NCBI RefSeq assembly: GCF_009193135.1
Contig: NZ_VUKC01000003.1
Location: forward strand, 304,239 to 368,238
DNA length: 64,000 nucleotides
Reading direction: 5' to 3'
From: Georgenia satyanarayanai
GTDB lineage: Bacteria; Actinomycetota; Actinomycetes; Actinomycetales; Actinomycetaceae
Position 1 is the first letter of the stretch. Each line of letters opens with the position of its first letter. The notes beneath the pieces were generated by a model. It was not told the origin of the DNA and did not search any database. It saw only the letters and a list, made by a program, of their open reading frames with translations. This document shows, in pieces, positions 53,367 through 61,841 of this stretch. The translations under genes and the position numbers were made by a program.

Positions 53367-56300
53367 TCAGCGGGTGCGGCGGTGGCGGACCGCCAGGGCC
53401 GTCCCGCCGCCGGCCAGCGCCAGGAGCAGCGCGACGAGCGCGACCGTGCCGACGTTCGCACCGGTGGACGGCAGCCCGCCCGGCCCGCCGCCGGCGGGCG
53501 GGGTGGTGGGAGCACCCGGCGTCGTCGGACCGTCCGTGGGAGCCGGCGTCGTCGGCTCCTCGGTCGGCTCGTCCGTCGTCGGCTCCTCGGTGGGCTCCTC
53601 GGTCGGGAGCTCTCCCTCGATGACCGGGTAGTGCCAGGCGTTGACCTCGTCCTGCTCCGACTGGAAGGAGATGAGGATCGACCCGTCCTCGCGCAGCGCC
53701 TCGTGGGTCGCGGCGTCGATGCCGATCTCGAGCGTGCCGCCCGCCTCGATCTCGAGCATGCCGGCCCCGAGCAGGCGACCGCCCATGTCCGGCGCCCAGG
53801 GGGCGGCCTCCCCGTCCTCCGGCGAGCACGCAGAGAACCCGTACTCGTCGCCCTCACAGCTGGAGACCCAGACCGGGATGATCTCGTGCTGCCCGTGCCA
53901 CAGGAAGGCGCGGACGGTGCCGGGCTCGGTGGAGGTGACGCTGATCGCCACGTCCTCCTCGTCGATCTCGATGTCGTCGACGGTCATCGCCCGGCTCGCC
54001 GGCAGCCCGGAGATCGTCACACCGCGGGTCGCCGACTGGTGGATCGTCTGCGGCGACTCGACGCCGAGCAGCGCGGTGTCCGGGATGATCGGCGCCTGCG
54101 GCTCGGTCGGCCGACCCTCCGGCGGGGTGTACCCGTCGAGGTAGGCGTGGCCCCACCGGAAGGGCTCGGACTGCTGGCTGCCCCACGGTGACCACGCCAG
54201 GCGGGTGTCGCCGATGAAGTCCTGGTTGTCCGAGTCGTACGGGGTCACGTTGAACCCGAGGTAGTCCGGGTCGATCTCGTTCGTTGCGGCGTCGCCCGTC
54301 GGGGCTGCGCTCGTCGCGAAGCCGGCGGGGAGGTTGCCGAGCGGGATCTTCACCTCGATCGTGTACGCCCCGCCCGCGTAGGTGCCGTCCTCCGCGATGT
54401 CGACGTCGACGGCGACCTCCTGCCCCGGTGCGTTCGGCCCCTCCTCGACCAGGTCCGCCAGGGGCCCGGACGAGAAGCCCTGGTGGGCGTCGGCGTCCCG
54501 GCTCCAGCACGGGCCGTCCGGGCCCTGCCCGGCGGCGCCGGTCGGGTCGTCGGTGACGGGCATGATGCCGGTCTTGAAGGTGGTCGAGGTGTCGCGCGAC
54601 CCGCCGAGCGGGTCGAGGAGCACCTCGACGGAGTCGACGAGCCAGTGGCCGAAGCAGCGCTCGGGCGTGGCGGCAGCGCTCGCGACGTCGTCCACGACGT
54701 TGACGAACAGGTAAAGGTCGTCGCCGTGCCAGCCGGCGCGCGCGTAGCTGCCCGTGCCGCAGTCGACGCCGTCCGGGGCGCAGTCCGCGCCCTCCCAGCG
54801 GCGGCTGACGTCGAGCGCTGCGCCGTAGGCGTCGTCCGCCGCGCCGTCGACCGACGGTGCGGTGTCGAGCTCGGGGATCACCGTCGTCGGGACGACCACG
54901 AGCGTCATCGCGTCCGTGCTCGTGCCGGCCCCGCTCGTCGTCGTGATCGGGACCGTGAGGGCGTCCCGTTCCAGGCCGAGGGACGTCGGGTCGGTGTGGG
55001 TGAGCGTGAGCGTCACCGTCGTCTCCGCGCCGGGCGCGATGTCGGTGAAGGTCGCGGGCTCGGAGATCTCGAGCGGAGCCTCGACGGCGGCCGAGACCTC
55101 ACCGCTCTGCGGCTCGCTCGTGCGGTTCGTGACGACGACCGGCACCGAGATGGTCTCGCCGGCGCCGATCTTCCAGTTCGCGCCGGAGCGCCCGCCGACC
55201 CACGTGAACTCCTCGGCCCACTCCTCGTACTCGGCGTAGTTGCCCCAGCGCTCGAAGCGGCCCTCGACGCCGGGGACGAGATCGATGCGCGTGTCGTTGT
55301 ACGCGGTGACGGCGCCGTTGTCGAAGAACGCCGAGAGCTTGTACCGGCCAGGGGTCGCGTCGGCGGTGGGCGTGACGGTGAAGGTGGCCGAGGTCTGCGC
55401 GCCGTCGGTGACCGGCCCCAGGTCCTGCGGGTCGGACACCGCCCAGCCGACGGGGACGTCGAGCGTCACGGCGCCGGCGCCGATCGTGCCGGCGCCGGAC
55501 CGCGCGTTGACGGTCACCTCGAACGGCTCACCCGGCGCCTGGAAGTCGCCGTCGACCACGAGGTCGTAGGTGGATCCGAGGGGCATGCCGCCGGGGTCGG
55601 CGATGACCGAGCCGAAGAGGATGGCGTCGTCCCGCGCGTTCTCCGGGGACCCGTTCGGCTGGAAGGGCACCCGCGACTCGGCGATGCCGTAGCGCAGGCA
55701 CTGCGGCTCCCAGATCCCGGTGTGCTTGACGCGCGCCTGGGTGGGGTGGGCCCGGTTGCCCTCGCGGCCCACCTGGGCCCACGTCTGGGCCGTGCCCGGC
55801 TCCTGGCCCTGGACGTTGCCGGGGAGCCAGGTGTACGGGGAGTCGTAGCCGCTCCACGTGCCGACGACGGTGAAGGGGTTGGTCGGCGCCGGGACGAAAC
55901 CGTCGTTGCAGCCCGGTCCGGCCGTGCCGCCCTCGCCCTGGGTCGAGGCGCCGGAGGTGATCGTCTTGACCTGCCAGACGTCGACGGCGTCCGGGCCGGT
56001 GAGCTGCTCGGGGAAGGCGGTTGGATCGGCGGCCATCTGCGCGGCCTCCCAGACGACCCGGCCCGCGTACTGGTGGTGCCCGTGCCCCGATGCCAGCGAC
56101 GGCGAGAAGCCGGTGAGGATCTCGGGCTGCGTCTGGCGGATGACGTGGACCACCTGGCGCTGGACGCGCTCAGAGCCCCACACGTCCTCGGTGAGGGCAG
56201 CGCTCGTGTTGTAGAAGAAGTCGACGGCGTCGATGTTGTAGATGTCGACGGTCCCGGAGCGGTAGTGGGAGGTGCGGTCCTCGTTCTCCCGGCGCAGGCC

Positions 56301-56597
56301 GAGCGCGGGGCCCTGCTCGTCGCCCACGGAGTTGGACCCGCCCTCGCCCCGGGTGAGCATGATGACGCCGCACTGGACGTCGTACCTGTCGTGCCAGACG
56401 CCGCAGGGCGTGGTGAAGCTCGCGTCGTCGTCGGGGTGGGCCCAGATGCCCATGACGTCGATCTTGTTCGGTGAGACCTCGGTGGCGATCGAGGGCTCGT
56501 CCACCGTGAGCGGTGGCGTCTCGTCACCCGACGCCGTCGGGACGAACGCCCCCAGTGCCAGCGCCGCAAGGGCTGCGGCGGCTATGCCTCTCTTCAC
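53367..56597 (-). CDS. Large sortase-anchored PIG-L-type deacetylase
   Basis: A 1,076-residue surface protein. A signal peptide spans residues 1-24 (RGIAAAALAALALGAFVPTA). Residues 45-270 are a PIG-L (LmbE) N-acetylglucosaminyl deacetylase domain with AHPDDDAS (His54, Asp56, Asp57) and GHGHHQYAG. Two or three beta-rich domains follow (one NEW3-like near 350-440). Next is a CBM9/DOMON-like carbohydrate-binding domain from PSVDGAADDAYGA to FRWGHAYLDGY. The end has a Thr/Pro/Glu-rich wall spacer, the LPSTG sortase motif, one helix and a basic tail. The GTG at 56597 follows GAGGAGG. It probably deacetylates an N-acetylated sugar polymer or oligomer outside the cell. Confidence 0.9.
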   Translation of the reverse strand: MKRGIAAAALAALALGAFVPTASGDETPPLTVDEPSIATEVSPNKIDVMGIWAHPDDDASFTTPCGVWHDRYDVQCGVIMLTRGEGGSNSVGDEQGPALGLRRENEDRTSHYRSGTVDIYNIDAVDFFYNTSAALTEDVWGSERVQRQVVHVIRQTQPEILTGFSPSLASGHGHHQYAGRVVWEAAQMAADPTAFPEQLTGPDAVDVWQVKTITSGASTQGEGGTAGPGCNDGFVPAPTNPFTVVGTWSGYDSPYTWLPGNVQGQEPGTAQTWAQVGREGNRAHPTQARVKHTGIWEPQCLRYGIAESRVPFQPNGSPENARDDAILFGSVIADPGGMPLGSTYDLVVDGDFQAPGEPFEVTVNARSGAGTIGAGAVTLDVPVGWAVSDPQDLGPVTDGAQTSATFTVTPTADATPGRYKLSAFFDNGAVTAYNDTRIDLVPGVEGRFERWGNYAEYEEWAEEFTWVGGRSGANWKIGAGETISVPVVVTNRTSEPQSGEVSAAVEAPLEISEPATFTDIAPGAETTVTLTLTHTDPTSLGLERDALTVPITTTSGAGTSTDAMTLVVVPTTVIPELDTAPSVDGAADDAYGAALDVSRRWEGADCAPDGVDCGTGSYARAGWHGDDLYLFVNVVDDVASAAATPERCFGHWLVDSVEVLLDPLGGSRDTSTTFKTGIMPVTDDPTGAAGQGPDGPCWSRDADAHQGFSSGPLADLVEEGPNAPGQEVAVDVDIAEDGTYAGGAYTIEVKIPLGNLPAGFATSAAPTGDAATNEIDPDYLGFNVTPYDSDNQDFIGDTRLAWSPWGSQQSEPFRWGHAYLDGYTPPEGRPTEPQAPIIPDTALLGVESPQTIHQSATRGVTISGLPASRAMTVDDIEIDEEDVAISVTSTEPGTVRAFLWHGQHEIIPVWVSSCEGDEYGFSACSPEDGEAAPWAPDMGGRLLGAGMLEIEAGGTLEIGIDAATHEALREDGSILISFQSEQDEVNAWHYPVIEGELPTEEPTEEPTTDEPTEEPTTPAPTDGPTTPGAPTTPPAGGGPGGLPSTGANVGTVALVALLLALAGGGTALAVRHRRTR

Positions 56598-56664
56598 GAC
56601 TACCTCCTCGTCGAGCAGACGACGTCGTCTGCGCGTGACGCCCATCACTGGACTTTGTGCGGAC

Positions 56665-56694
56665 AACCTAACGACGCGATGCTCACTTGTGCAA
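56665..56694 (-). promoter_or_regulatory. Predicted promoter of the PIG-L gene
   Basis: On the minus strand -35 TTGCAC (56689-56694) and -10 TAGGTT (56665-56670) are 18 bases apart, between the permease stop and the PIG-L GTG. CTTG-CA-CAAG surrounds the -35 and may be an operator. The anchored enzyme may thus be made apart from the transporter. Confidence 0.5.
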
Positions 56695-56702
56695 GCACCT
56701 GC

Positions 56703-57521
56703 TCAGTCCTTGACCGCTCCCTCGAGCATGCCACGGATGAAGTGACGCTGGAGGAAGAGGTAGAGGACCACCATCGGCAGGGCCACGAGAACCGCGCCGG
56801 CCGCGAGGAGCACCGTGCCCTGCGTGTACTGGCCCTGGAAGAGCGCGAGGCCGAGCGGCGCCGTCCGCAGCTGGGCGTTGGGCGACATGACCAGCGGGAT
56901 GAGGAACTCGTTCCACGTCCACATGAAGGTGAGGAGGACGAGGGTGACGACCGCGGGCCGGGCCACCGGCAGCAGCACCTGCCACAGCACCCGGTGGTGC
57001 CCGGCGCCGTCGAGGCGGGCCGCCTCGATGATCGAGCGGTTGGCGCCGCGGAAGTAGGCACGCATCCAGAAGGTGCCGAAGGCGACGGACTGGGCCACCT
57101 GCGGCAGCGCGATGCCCCAGATCGTGTTCGTCAGCCCCAGCGCCTGGAAGTCGAAGAAGAGCGGGACGATGATCGCCTCGGCCGGGACCATGATGCCGAG
57201 GAGGAACACGTAGAAGAGCACCTGGGAGCCGGGGAAGACGAACGCGCCCAGCGCGTAGCCGGCCATGATCGACAGCACCGCCGCGCTCGTGACGACGACG
57301 GCGGCGACGAGGAGCGAGTTGGCCATGTACTCGCTGAACCTGCCCTGCTCCCACGCCCTGGCGAAGTTCTCCCAGTGCACCGGGCCGCCCGTGGCGGCGT
57401 CCTGCGGCGTCTCCGGCCCGAGGGCCGTGGTGAGGATGGTGGCGATCGGCGCGAGCGCGAAGGCCGCGAACGCGATGAGGATGACGTAGTTCCCGAGGCG
57501 CTCCCCGGCGGAGACCCTCAC
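56703..57521 (-). CDS. ABC sugar transporter permease (MalG type)
   Basis: A 272-residue inner-membrane subunit with six helices of a carbohydrate uptake (CUT1) importer. The EAA loop is EAARLDGAGHHRVLWQVLLP with the conserved Gly. It ends QRHFIRGMLEGAVKD, a usual C-terminus for the family. The GTG at 57521 overlaps the upstream stop as GTGA. No ATPase gene is in the cluster, so a shared MsiK-like ATPase elsewhere is expected. Confidence 0.93.
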   Translation of the reverse strand: MRVSAGERLGNYVILIAFAAFALAPIATILTTALGPETPQDAATGGPVHWENFARAWEQGRFSEYMANSLLVAAVVVTSAAVLSIMAGYALGAFVFPGSQVLFYVFLLGIMVPAEAIIVPLFFDFQALGLTNTIWGIALPQVAQSVAFGTFWMRAYFRGANRSIIEAARLDGAGHHRVLWQVLLPVARPAVVTLVLLTFMWTWNEFLIPLVMSPNAQLRTAPLGLALFQGQYTQGTVLLAAGAVLVALPMVVLYLFLQRHFIRGMLEGAVKD

Positions 57522-58450
57522 CGCTCCCGCTCCCCGATGAGGTTGACGGCGAGGTTGATGCCGAAGATGAGGATCGTGAGGACGACGGCGACGGCGGCCG
57601 CCGAGCCCACCTCACCCTCCATGAAGGCGCGGCGGTAGACCTCGTAGCTCGGCACCGTCGTCGACGTGCCCGGGCCGCCCCTGGTGGTCACGTAGACGAG
57701 GTCGAAGGTCTTGAGCGCCGCGATGATCGTCAGGGTGAGCGCGACGACGATCTCCGCGCGGACCGCCGGCACCGAGATGGCGAGGAACGTGCGGACCGCT
57801 CCGGCGCCGTCGAGGGTGGCGGCCTCGTAGAGGTCCTGCGGCACCCTGGCCATGCCGGCCATGAGGAGCACGGTGACCAGCCCCGTGGAGACCCAGGTGC
57901 CGACGAAACCGACGGCGGGCAGCGTCCACGTGAAGTCTCCCAGCCACGCCCGGGTGAGGGAGCCGAGCCCGACGGCGTCGAGCAGGGTGTTGAGCTGGCC
58001 GTCGGGCGCGTAGATCTGCCGCCACGCGACGGCGACGACGACCATGGCGATGACCTGCGGGAGGAAGACGACGGTGCGGAAGAAGGGCAGGCCGCGGACC
58101 CGGGCGCGCACGAGGAGCGCCGCGAGGACGAGGCCGATCGCCACCGGCAGGACGGAGAAGAAGAAGATGAGGACGAGGGCGTGCCAGAAGGACTGGCGCA
58201 GGCGGTCGTCGGCGATGACGTCGACGTAGTTGTCCAGGCCCACGAAGGTCGCCAGGCTCAGCCCGTCCCAGTCGAACAGGGAGATCTGCACGGCCCGGCC
58301 CAGCGGGTAGAGGAGGAAGGCCGCGTAGACGACGAAGGCCGGGGCGAGGAAGAGGTAGGGGGTGAGACCGAACCGGCCCAGCCCCCGCGGGCGACCCTTG
58401 CGGGCCGCCCGCGGGACGGGCGCGACGATGCCCCGTGGCTGGGCCGTCAT
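57518..58450 (-). CDS. ABC sugar transporter permease (MalF type)
   Basis: A 310-residue membrane subunit, partner of the MalG-type permease. It starts with a basic tail, then PYLFLAPAFVVYAAFLLYPL. The EAA loop is EAATLDGAGAVRTFLAISVP. FDLVYVTTRGGPGTST is a family mark. The ATG at 58450 lies one base past the binding-protein stop, so translation is likely coupled. Confidence 0.93.
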   Translation of the reverse strand: MTAQPRGIVAPVPRAARKGRPRGLGRFGLTPYLFLAPAFVVYAAFLLYPLGRAVQISLFDWDGLSLATFVGLDNYVDVIADDRLRQSFWHALVLIFFFSVLPVAIGLVLAALLVRARVRGLPFFRTVVFLPQVIAMVVVAVAWRQIYAPDGQLNTLLDAVGLGSLTRAWLGDFTWTLPAVGFVGTWVSTGLVTVLLMAGMARVPQDLYEAATLDGAGAVRTFLAISVPAVRAEIVVALTLTIIAALKTFDLVYVTTRGGPGTSTTVPSYEVYRRAFMEGEVGSAAAVAVVLTILIFGINLAVNLIGERER

Positions 58451-58451
58451 G

Positions 58452-59843
58452 TCACTCCGCCGAGGCGACGAACTCGCTGTAGTCGGCCTCGAGCGCGGCG
58501 AGCAGCCCGTCGACGTCGAGCTGTCCGCCCATGAAGGACTGGAGGGACTGGCCGAGGGTGTCGCTCATCGTGGGCGTGCCCCAGTCGAGGTAGGGCACCA
58601 GGGCGCCGTCCTCGGTGACCTCGCCGTAGGCGGCGTAGATGTCGGCCTGCAGGCCGGCCTCGGGCATGTACTCGGCGGTCTCGACGACCGGCATGTTGCC
58701 GGTCTCGGCGAGCACGGCCATGGCCTCCTCGCTCGTGATGAAGTCGATGTACGCCGCGCCCACGTCGGCGTTCTGCGAGCGTGCCGTCACCGCGAAGGGG
58801 ATCCCGGTGCCCCCGGTCGTCACCTTGCCGGCGCCGGCCTCGACGGGCGGCGGCGCGAAGAAGCCGACGTCCTCACCCATGGCGGCCTCGACGTCCGGGC
58901 CGATCCACGAGCCGGCCATGAGGTAGACCCCGGCGCCCTCGGTGAAGGACTGCCACACGGCGTCGTAGTCGGCGCCGTTGAAGCCCTCGTTGAAGTAGCC
59001 GGCGTCGATCCAGGACTGGAGCTCCTCGGCTGCGGCGCGGTTCTCCTCGGTCTCCCAGCTCGCGCCCTCGTTGCCGAAGCCGAGCGCCCGGATCTCCTCG
59101 GGGTCCACGTGGGCGCCCTGGATCGGGCCGAAGACGTGCGCGGCGGGCCACTGGTCGAGGTTGCCGAGCAGCATGGGCGTCTCGCCTGCCTCGGCGATGG
59201 TGCCGAGCTGCTCGCCGAAGTCCGCCCACGTCTCGGGCACCTCGAGGCCGAGCTCCTCGAGCTTGGACTTGGAGTAGTAGACACCGACGACCTCGCCCAC
59301 CTGGGGCAGGCCCCAGACGGAGCCCTCGCCGAAGGTGACGCCGTCCTCGGAGTAGCGGGTGTTCTGGAGCACCGAGTCGGGGAAGCGCTCGGTCCAGCCG
59401 TAGGCCTCGGCGTACGGGTCGAGGTTGAGCAGCTGACCGGCCGCGACGTACTGGCTCATCTGCGAGCGCGAGTTGTTCACCTGGGTGACGTCGGGGGCGT
59501 CCTCGCCCGTGAGCGCCAGCCGCAGGGTGGTCGTGAGGTCGTCGTTCGACTGGGTGACCCGGTCGATGGTGACGTTCGGGTACTCCTCCATGAAGGCGGC
59601 GTTGAGCTGCTCGATCTGCTCGTTCTGACCGCCACGGACCTCCTGGTCCCACACGACGAGCGTGACGTCACCGAGTCCGGAGATGTCCGTGACGACCTCC
59701 CCGCTCGTCGTGCCGCCGTCGGTGGCGGGCTCGGTCTCGTCGTCGTTGCCGCCGCTTCCGGGGGTGCACGCCGCGACGAGCGCGAGAGTCGCCACGGCGG
59801 CTGTGACGACGCCGGTGGAGCGGCGGGTTCGTAGTGGGCTCAT
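58452..59843 (-). CDS. Extracellular sugar-binding lipoprotein of an ABC importer
   Basis: A 463-residue solute-binding protein of the CUT1 type. The lipobox is ALVAAC at residues 21-26. A Gly/Thr/Asp spacer leads to the binding fold with VTLVVWDQEV, AFMEEYPNVTIDRVT, VWGLPQVGEVVGVYYSKSKL, WADFGEQLGTIAEAG and SWIGPDVEAAMGEDVGF. The ligand cannot be read from sequence, but context suggests an amino- or beta-linked sugar. The ATG at 59843 follows AAGGAG. It lies 65 bases after the kinase gene. Confidence 0.92.
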   Translation of the reverse strand: MSPLRTRRSTGVVTAAVATLALVAACTPGSGGNDDETEPATDGGTTSGEVVTDISGLGDVTLVVWDQEVRGGQNEQIEQLNAAFMEEYPNVTIDRVTQSNDDLTTTLRLALTGEDAPDVTQVNNSRSQMSQYVAAGQLLNLDPYAEAYGWTERFPDSVLQNTRYSEDGVTFGEGSVWGLPQVGEVVGVYYSKSKLEELGLEVPETWADFGEQLGTIAEAGETPMLLGNLDQWPAAHVFGPIQGAHVDPEEIRALGFGNEGASWETEENRAAAEELQSWIDAGYFNEGFNGADYDAVWQSFTEGAGVYLMAGSWIGPDVEAAMGEDVGFFAPPPVEAGAGKVTTGGTGIPFAVTARSQNADVGAAYIDFITSEEAMAVLAETGNMPVVETAEYMPEAGLQADIYAAYGEVTEDGALVPYLDWGTPTMSDTLGQSLQSFMGGQLDVDGLLAALEADYSEFVASAE

Positions 59844-59908
59844 GGTGCTGATTCTCCTTCGTCGTGGGCGGTGGTGGGTACCGCCCGGTGATCCCCGTTG
59901 ATACTCGC

Positions 59909-60985
59909 TCAGAGGTCGGACTCGAGCGCGAAGGTCGCTTCCGCCCGGCGGGTCACGCGTCCAGGCCGGGCCGGCAGCACGTCCGGGAGGAAACGGTAGT
60001 GGTCGTGCAGCGCCCCGGCGGCCGGATCGCCCTCGGCGCGCGCCGTGTCGAGCCGCTGCCACCAGTCGTGGAGGTCACCGATGCCGGGAGCGGCGAGGGA
60101 GCCGCCGAACTCCTGGACGGCAAGACCCGAGCACAGGGCCGCGAAGCGGAGCCGCTGCGCCAGCGGCCACTCGGCGAGGGAGCCGCGGGCGAACGCGGCG
60201 ACGAAGACGTCACCCGCCCCGGTGGGGTCGATGGCCTCGACGTCGAGGGCCGGCACGTGGCACTCCTCGCCCGTCTCGGAGTCGATGGCGACGGCGCCCT
60301 CCGCCCCCATCGTCACGACGACGAGCGGGACCCGGTCGGCGAGGGCGCGTGCCGCCGCCTGCGGGCTGTCGGTGCGCGTGTAGGCCATCGCCTCACCGGC
60401 GTTGGGGAGGAAGGCGTAGCAGTCCTCGAGCGCGGCCAGCCGGCCCGCGTCCCACCTCTCCGAGGGGTCCCAGCCGAGGTCGGCGAAGACCTTCGCCCCG
60501 GCGGCGCGCGCCTCCCGCCACCAGCGCTCCCGGGCGCGCTCGTCGTCGAGGTCGATGATGACGGCGCGGGTCGGCGGCGGGTCGCCGATGAGCTCGTCGT
60601 AGCTCACCGGCAGGTCGTGTCCGTGGGTGATCATCGACCGGTCGCCGTCGTAGGCGAGGGAGACGGTCACCGAGGTGTGCTGGTCGGCGATGCGGGTGGA
60701 CCGGGAGAGGTCGATGGCCTCGTCGGAGAGGATGTCCCAGCACCAGCGCCCGTAGACGTCGCCGCCGAAGCCCGTCGCCAGGCCGGTCGACAGACCCAGG
60801 CGGCTCGCCGCGACGGCGAGGTTGGCGATGCCGCCGGGCAGGGAGCCCATGCCGCTCGCCCACACCTCGGTGCCGGGCCGCGGCGGCGTCGGGAGACCGG
60901 AGAAGACGACGTCGAGGAAGAGCGGTCCGGACAGGAAGACGTCGAGGACTGGCGCCTCCGTCTCCCCCACGGGCTCGTCGGTCAC
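59909..60985 (-). CDS. PfkB-family sugar kinase
   Basis: A 358-residue ribokinase-like kinase. FLSGPLFLDVVFSGLP and GSLPGGIANLAVAASRLG mark the substrate half. VDPTGAGDVFVAAF near residue 245 (EAIDPTGAGDVF) is the ATP/anion-hole loop with the catalytic Asp. The C-terminal 80 residues extend past the usual end. The substrate is unknown. It heads the transporter run and is divergent from DeoR/GH4, so it probably phosphorylates the imported sugar. The GTG at 60985 follows GGGAGAGGAG. Confidence 0.9.
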   Translation of the reverse strand: MTDEPVGETEAPVLDVFLSGPLFLDVVFSGLPTPPRPGTEVWASGMGSLPGGIANLAVAASRLGLSTGLATGFGGDVYGRWCWDILSDEAIDLSRSTRIADQHTSVTVSLAYDGDRSMITHGHDLPVSYDELIGDPPPTRAVIIDLDDERARERWWREARAAGAKVFADLGWDPSERWDAGRLAALEDCYAFLPNAGEAMAYTRTDSPQAAARALADRVPLVVVTMGAEGAVAIDSETGEECHVPALDVEAIDPTGAGDVFVAAFARGSLAEWPLAQRLRFAALCSGLAVQEFGGSLAAPGIGDLHDWWQRLDTARAEGDPAAGALHDHYRFLPDVLPARPGRVTRRAEATFALESDL

Positions 60986-61029
60986 GCGTGCTCCTCTCCC
61001 TGCGGACGACGCCGCCTGGCGCCGGTTCC

Positions 61030-61068
61030 ATGTCCGGACATTCTATGCACAGTCATGCCCGCTCATGC
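61030..61068. promoter_or_regulatory. Palindrome and phased repeats between kinase and DeoR genes
   Basis: ATGTCC-GGACAT is a perfect palindrome at 61030-61041. After it ATGC recurs at 61045, 61055 and 61065, one helical turn apart, two of them within TCATGC. Direct repeats with a 10-base period are typical of DeoR-family operators, so this is the likely binding region of the adjacent regulator. Confidence 0.5.
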
Positions 61069-61091
61069 TCGGTTCTGCTAATCTCATTCAG

Positions 61092-61841
61092 GTGTTGACC
61101 ACGACCCGTCGGGACGCGATCCTGGCCGAGCTGCACGACCACGGCGAGGTCGCCGTCGGGCGTCTCGCGGCGCGTTTCGGGGTGAGCACGTCGACGATCC
61201 GCCGGGACCTCAACCTACTGAGCAAGCAGGGCCGGCTCCAACGTGTCCGCGGCGGCGGCGCCGTCGAGCCCGAGGCGCGGCCCTTCGAAGCCGTCGCCGG
61301 GGACCGCACCGCCGGGCGCGAGCGCATCGGCGCCCTCGCCGCGTCCCTCGTCCGGGACAACGACGTCGTCGTCCTCGACATCGGCACGACGGTCGTCCAG
61401 GTGGCCCGTCACCTGCGTGGGCGCCAGGTCACCGTCGTCACCGCCTCCCTGGCCGTCGTCGACGAGCTGCGGGAGGACGCCGTCGTCGAGCTCGTCGTCC
61501 TCGGCGGCGTGCTGCGCCGCTCCTACCACTCCCTCGTCGGCTCCCTGCCCGAGCAGGCGCTGGGTCAGATCACCGCCGACATCGCCTTCCTCGGCACGAG
61601 CGGGGTGCGGGACGACGGCAGCGTCCTCGACTCCACGAGCATCGAGGTGCCGGTCAAGCGCGCCATCCTGGCGGCCTCCGAGCGCCGCGTGCTCGTTGCC
61701 GACGACGACAAGTTCCCCGGCTCCGGCATCCTCGCCGTGTGCGGCCCGGAGGGGATCGACACCCTCGTCACCAGTTCCACGTCGAGCTCGCCCGGGCTCG
61801 ACGCCCTGAGGTCAAGCGGCACGGAGGTCATCACAGCGTGA
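61092..61841 (+). CDS. DeoR-family sugar regulator
   Basis: A 249-residue repressor. Residues 4-58 form the helix-turn-helix (RRDAILAELHDHGEVAVGRL, FGVSTSTIRRDLNLLSKQGR). Residues 75-235 form the sugar-phosphate sensor domain with VVLDIGTTVVQVARHL, VVTASLAVVDEL, GGVLRRSYHSLVG and LVADDDKF. The GTG at 61092 has no ribosome-binding site. A TAATCT hexamer ends 8 bases before it, so the mRNA may be leaderless. It overlaps the GH4 gene as GTGA. Confidence 0.88.
   Translation: MLTTTRRDAILAELHDHGEVAVGRLAARFGVSTSTIRRDLNLLSKQGRLQRVRGGGAVEPEARPFEAVAGDRTAGRERIGALAASLVRDNDVVVLDIGTTVVQVARHLRGRQVTVVTASLAVVDELREDAVVELVVLGGVLRRSYHSLVGSLPEQALGQITADIAFLGTSGVRDDGSVLDSTSIEVPVKRAILAASERRVLVADDDKFPGSGILAVCGPEGIDTLVTSSTSSSPGLDALRSSGTEVITA

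Noticed and set aside
52502..53829. Minus-strand frame across the iolR gene and terminator
   Set aside because: It is a shadow of the regulator and PIG-L genes and would cross a 16-bp hairpin; no motif is present.
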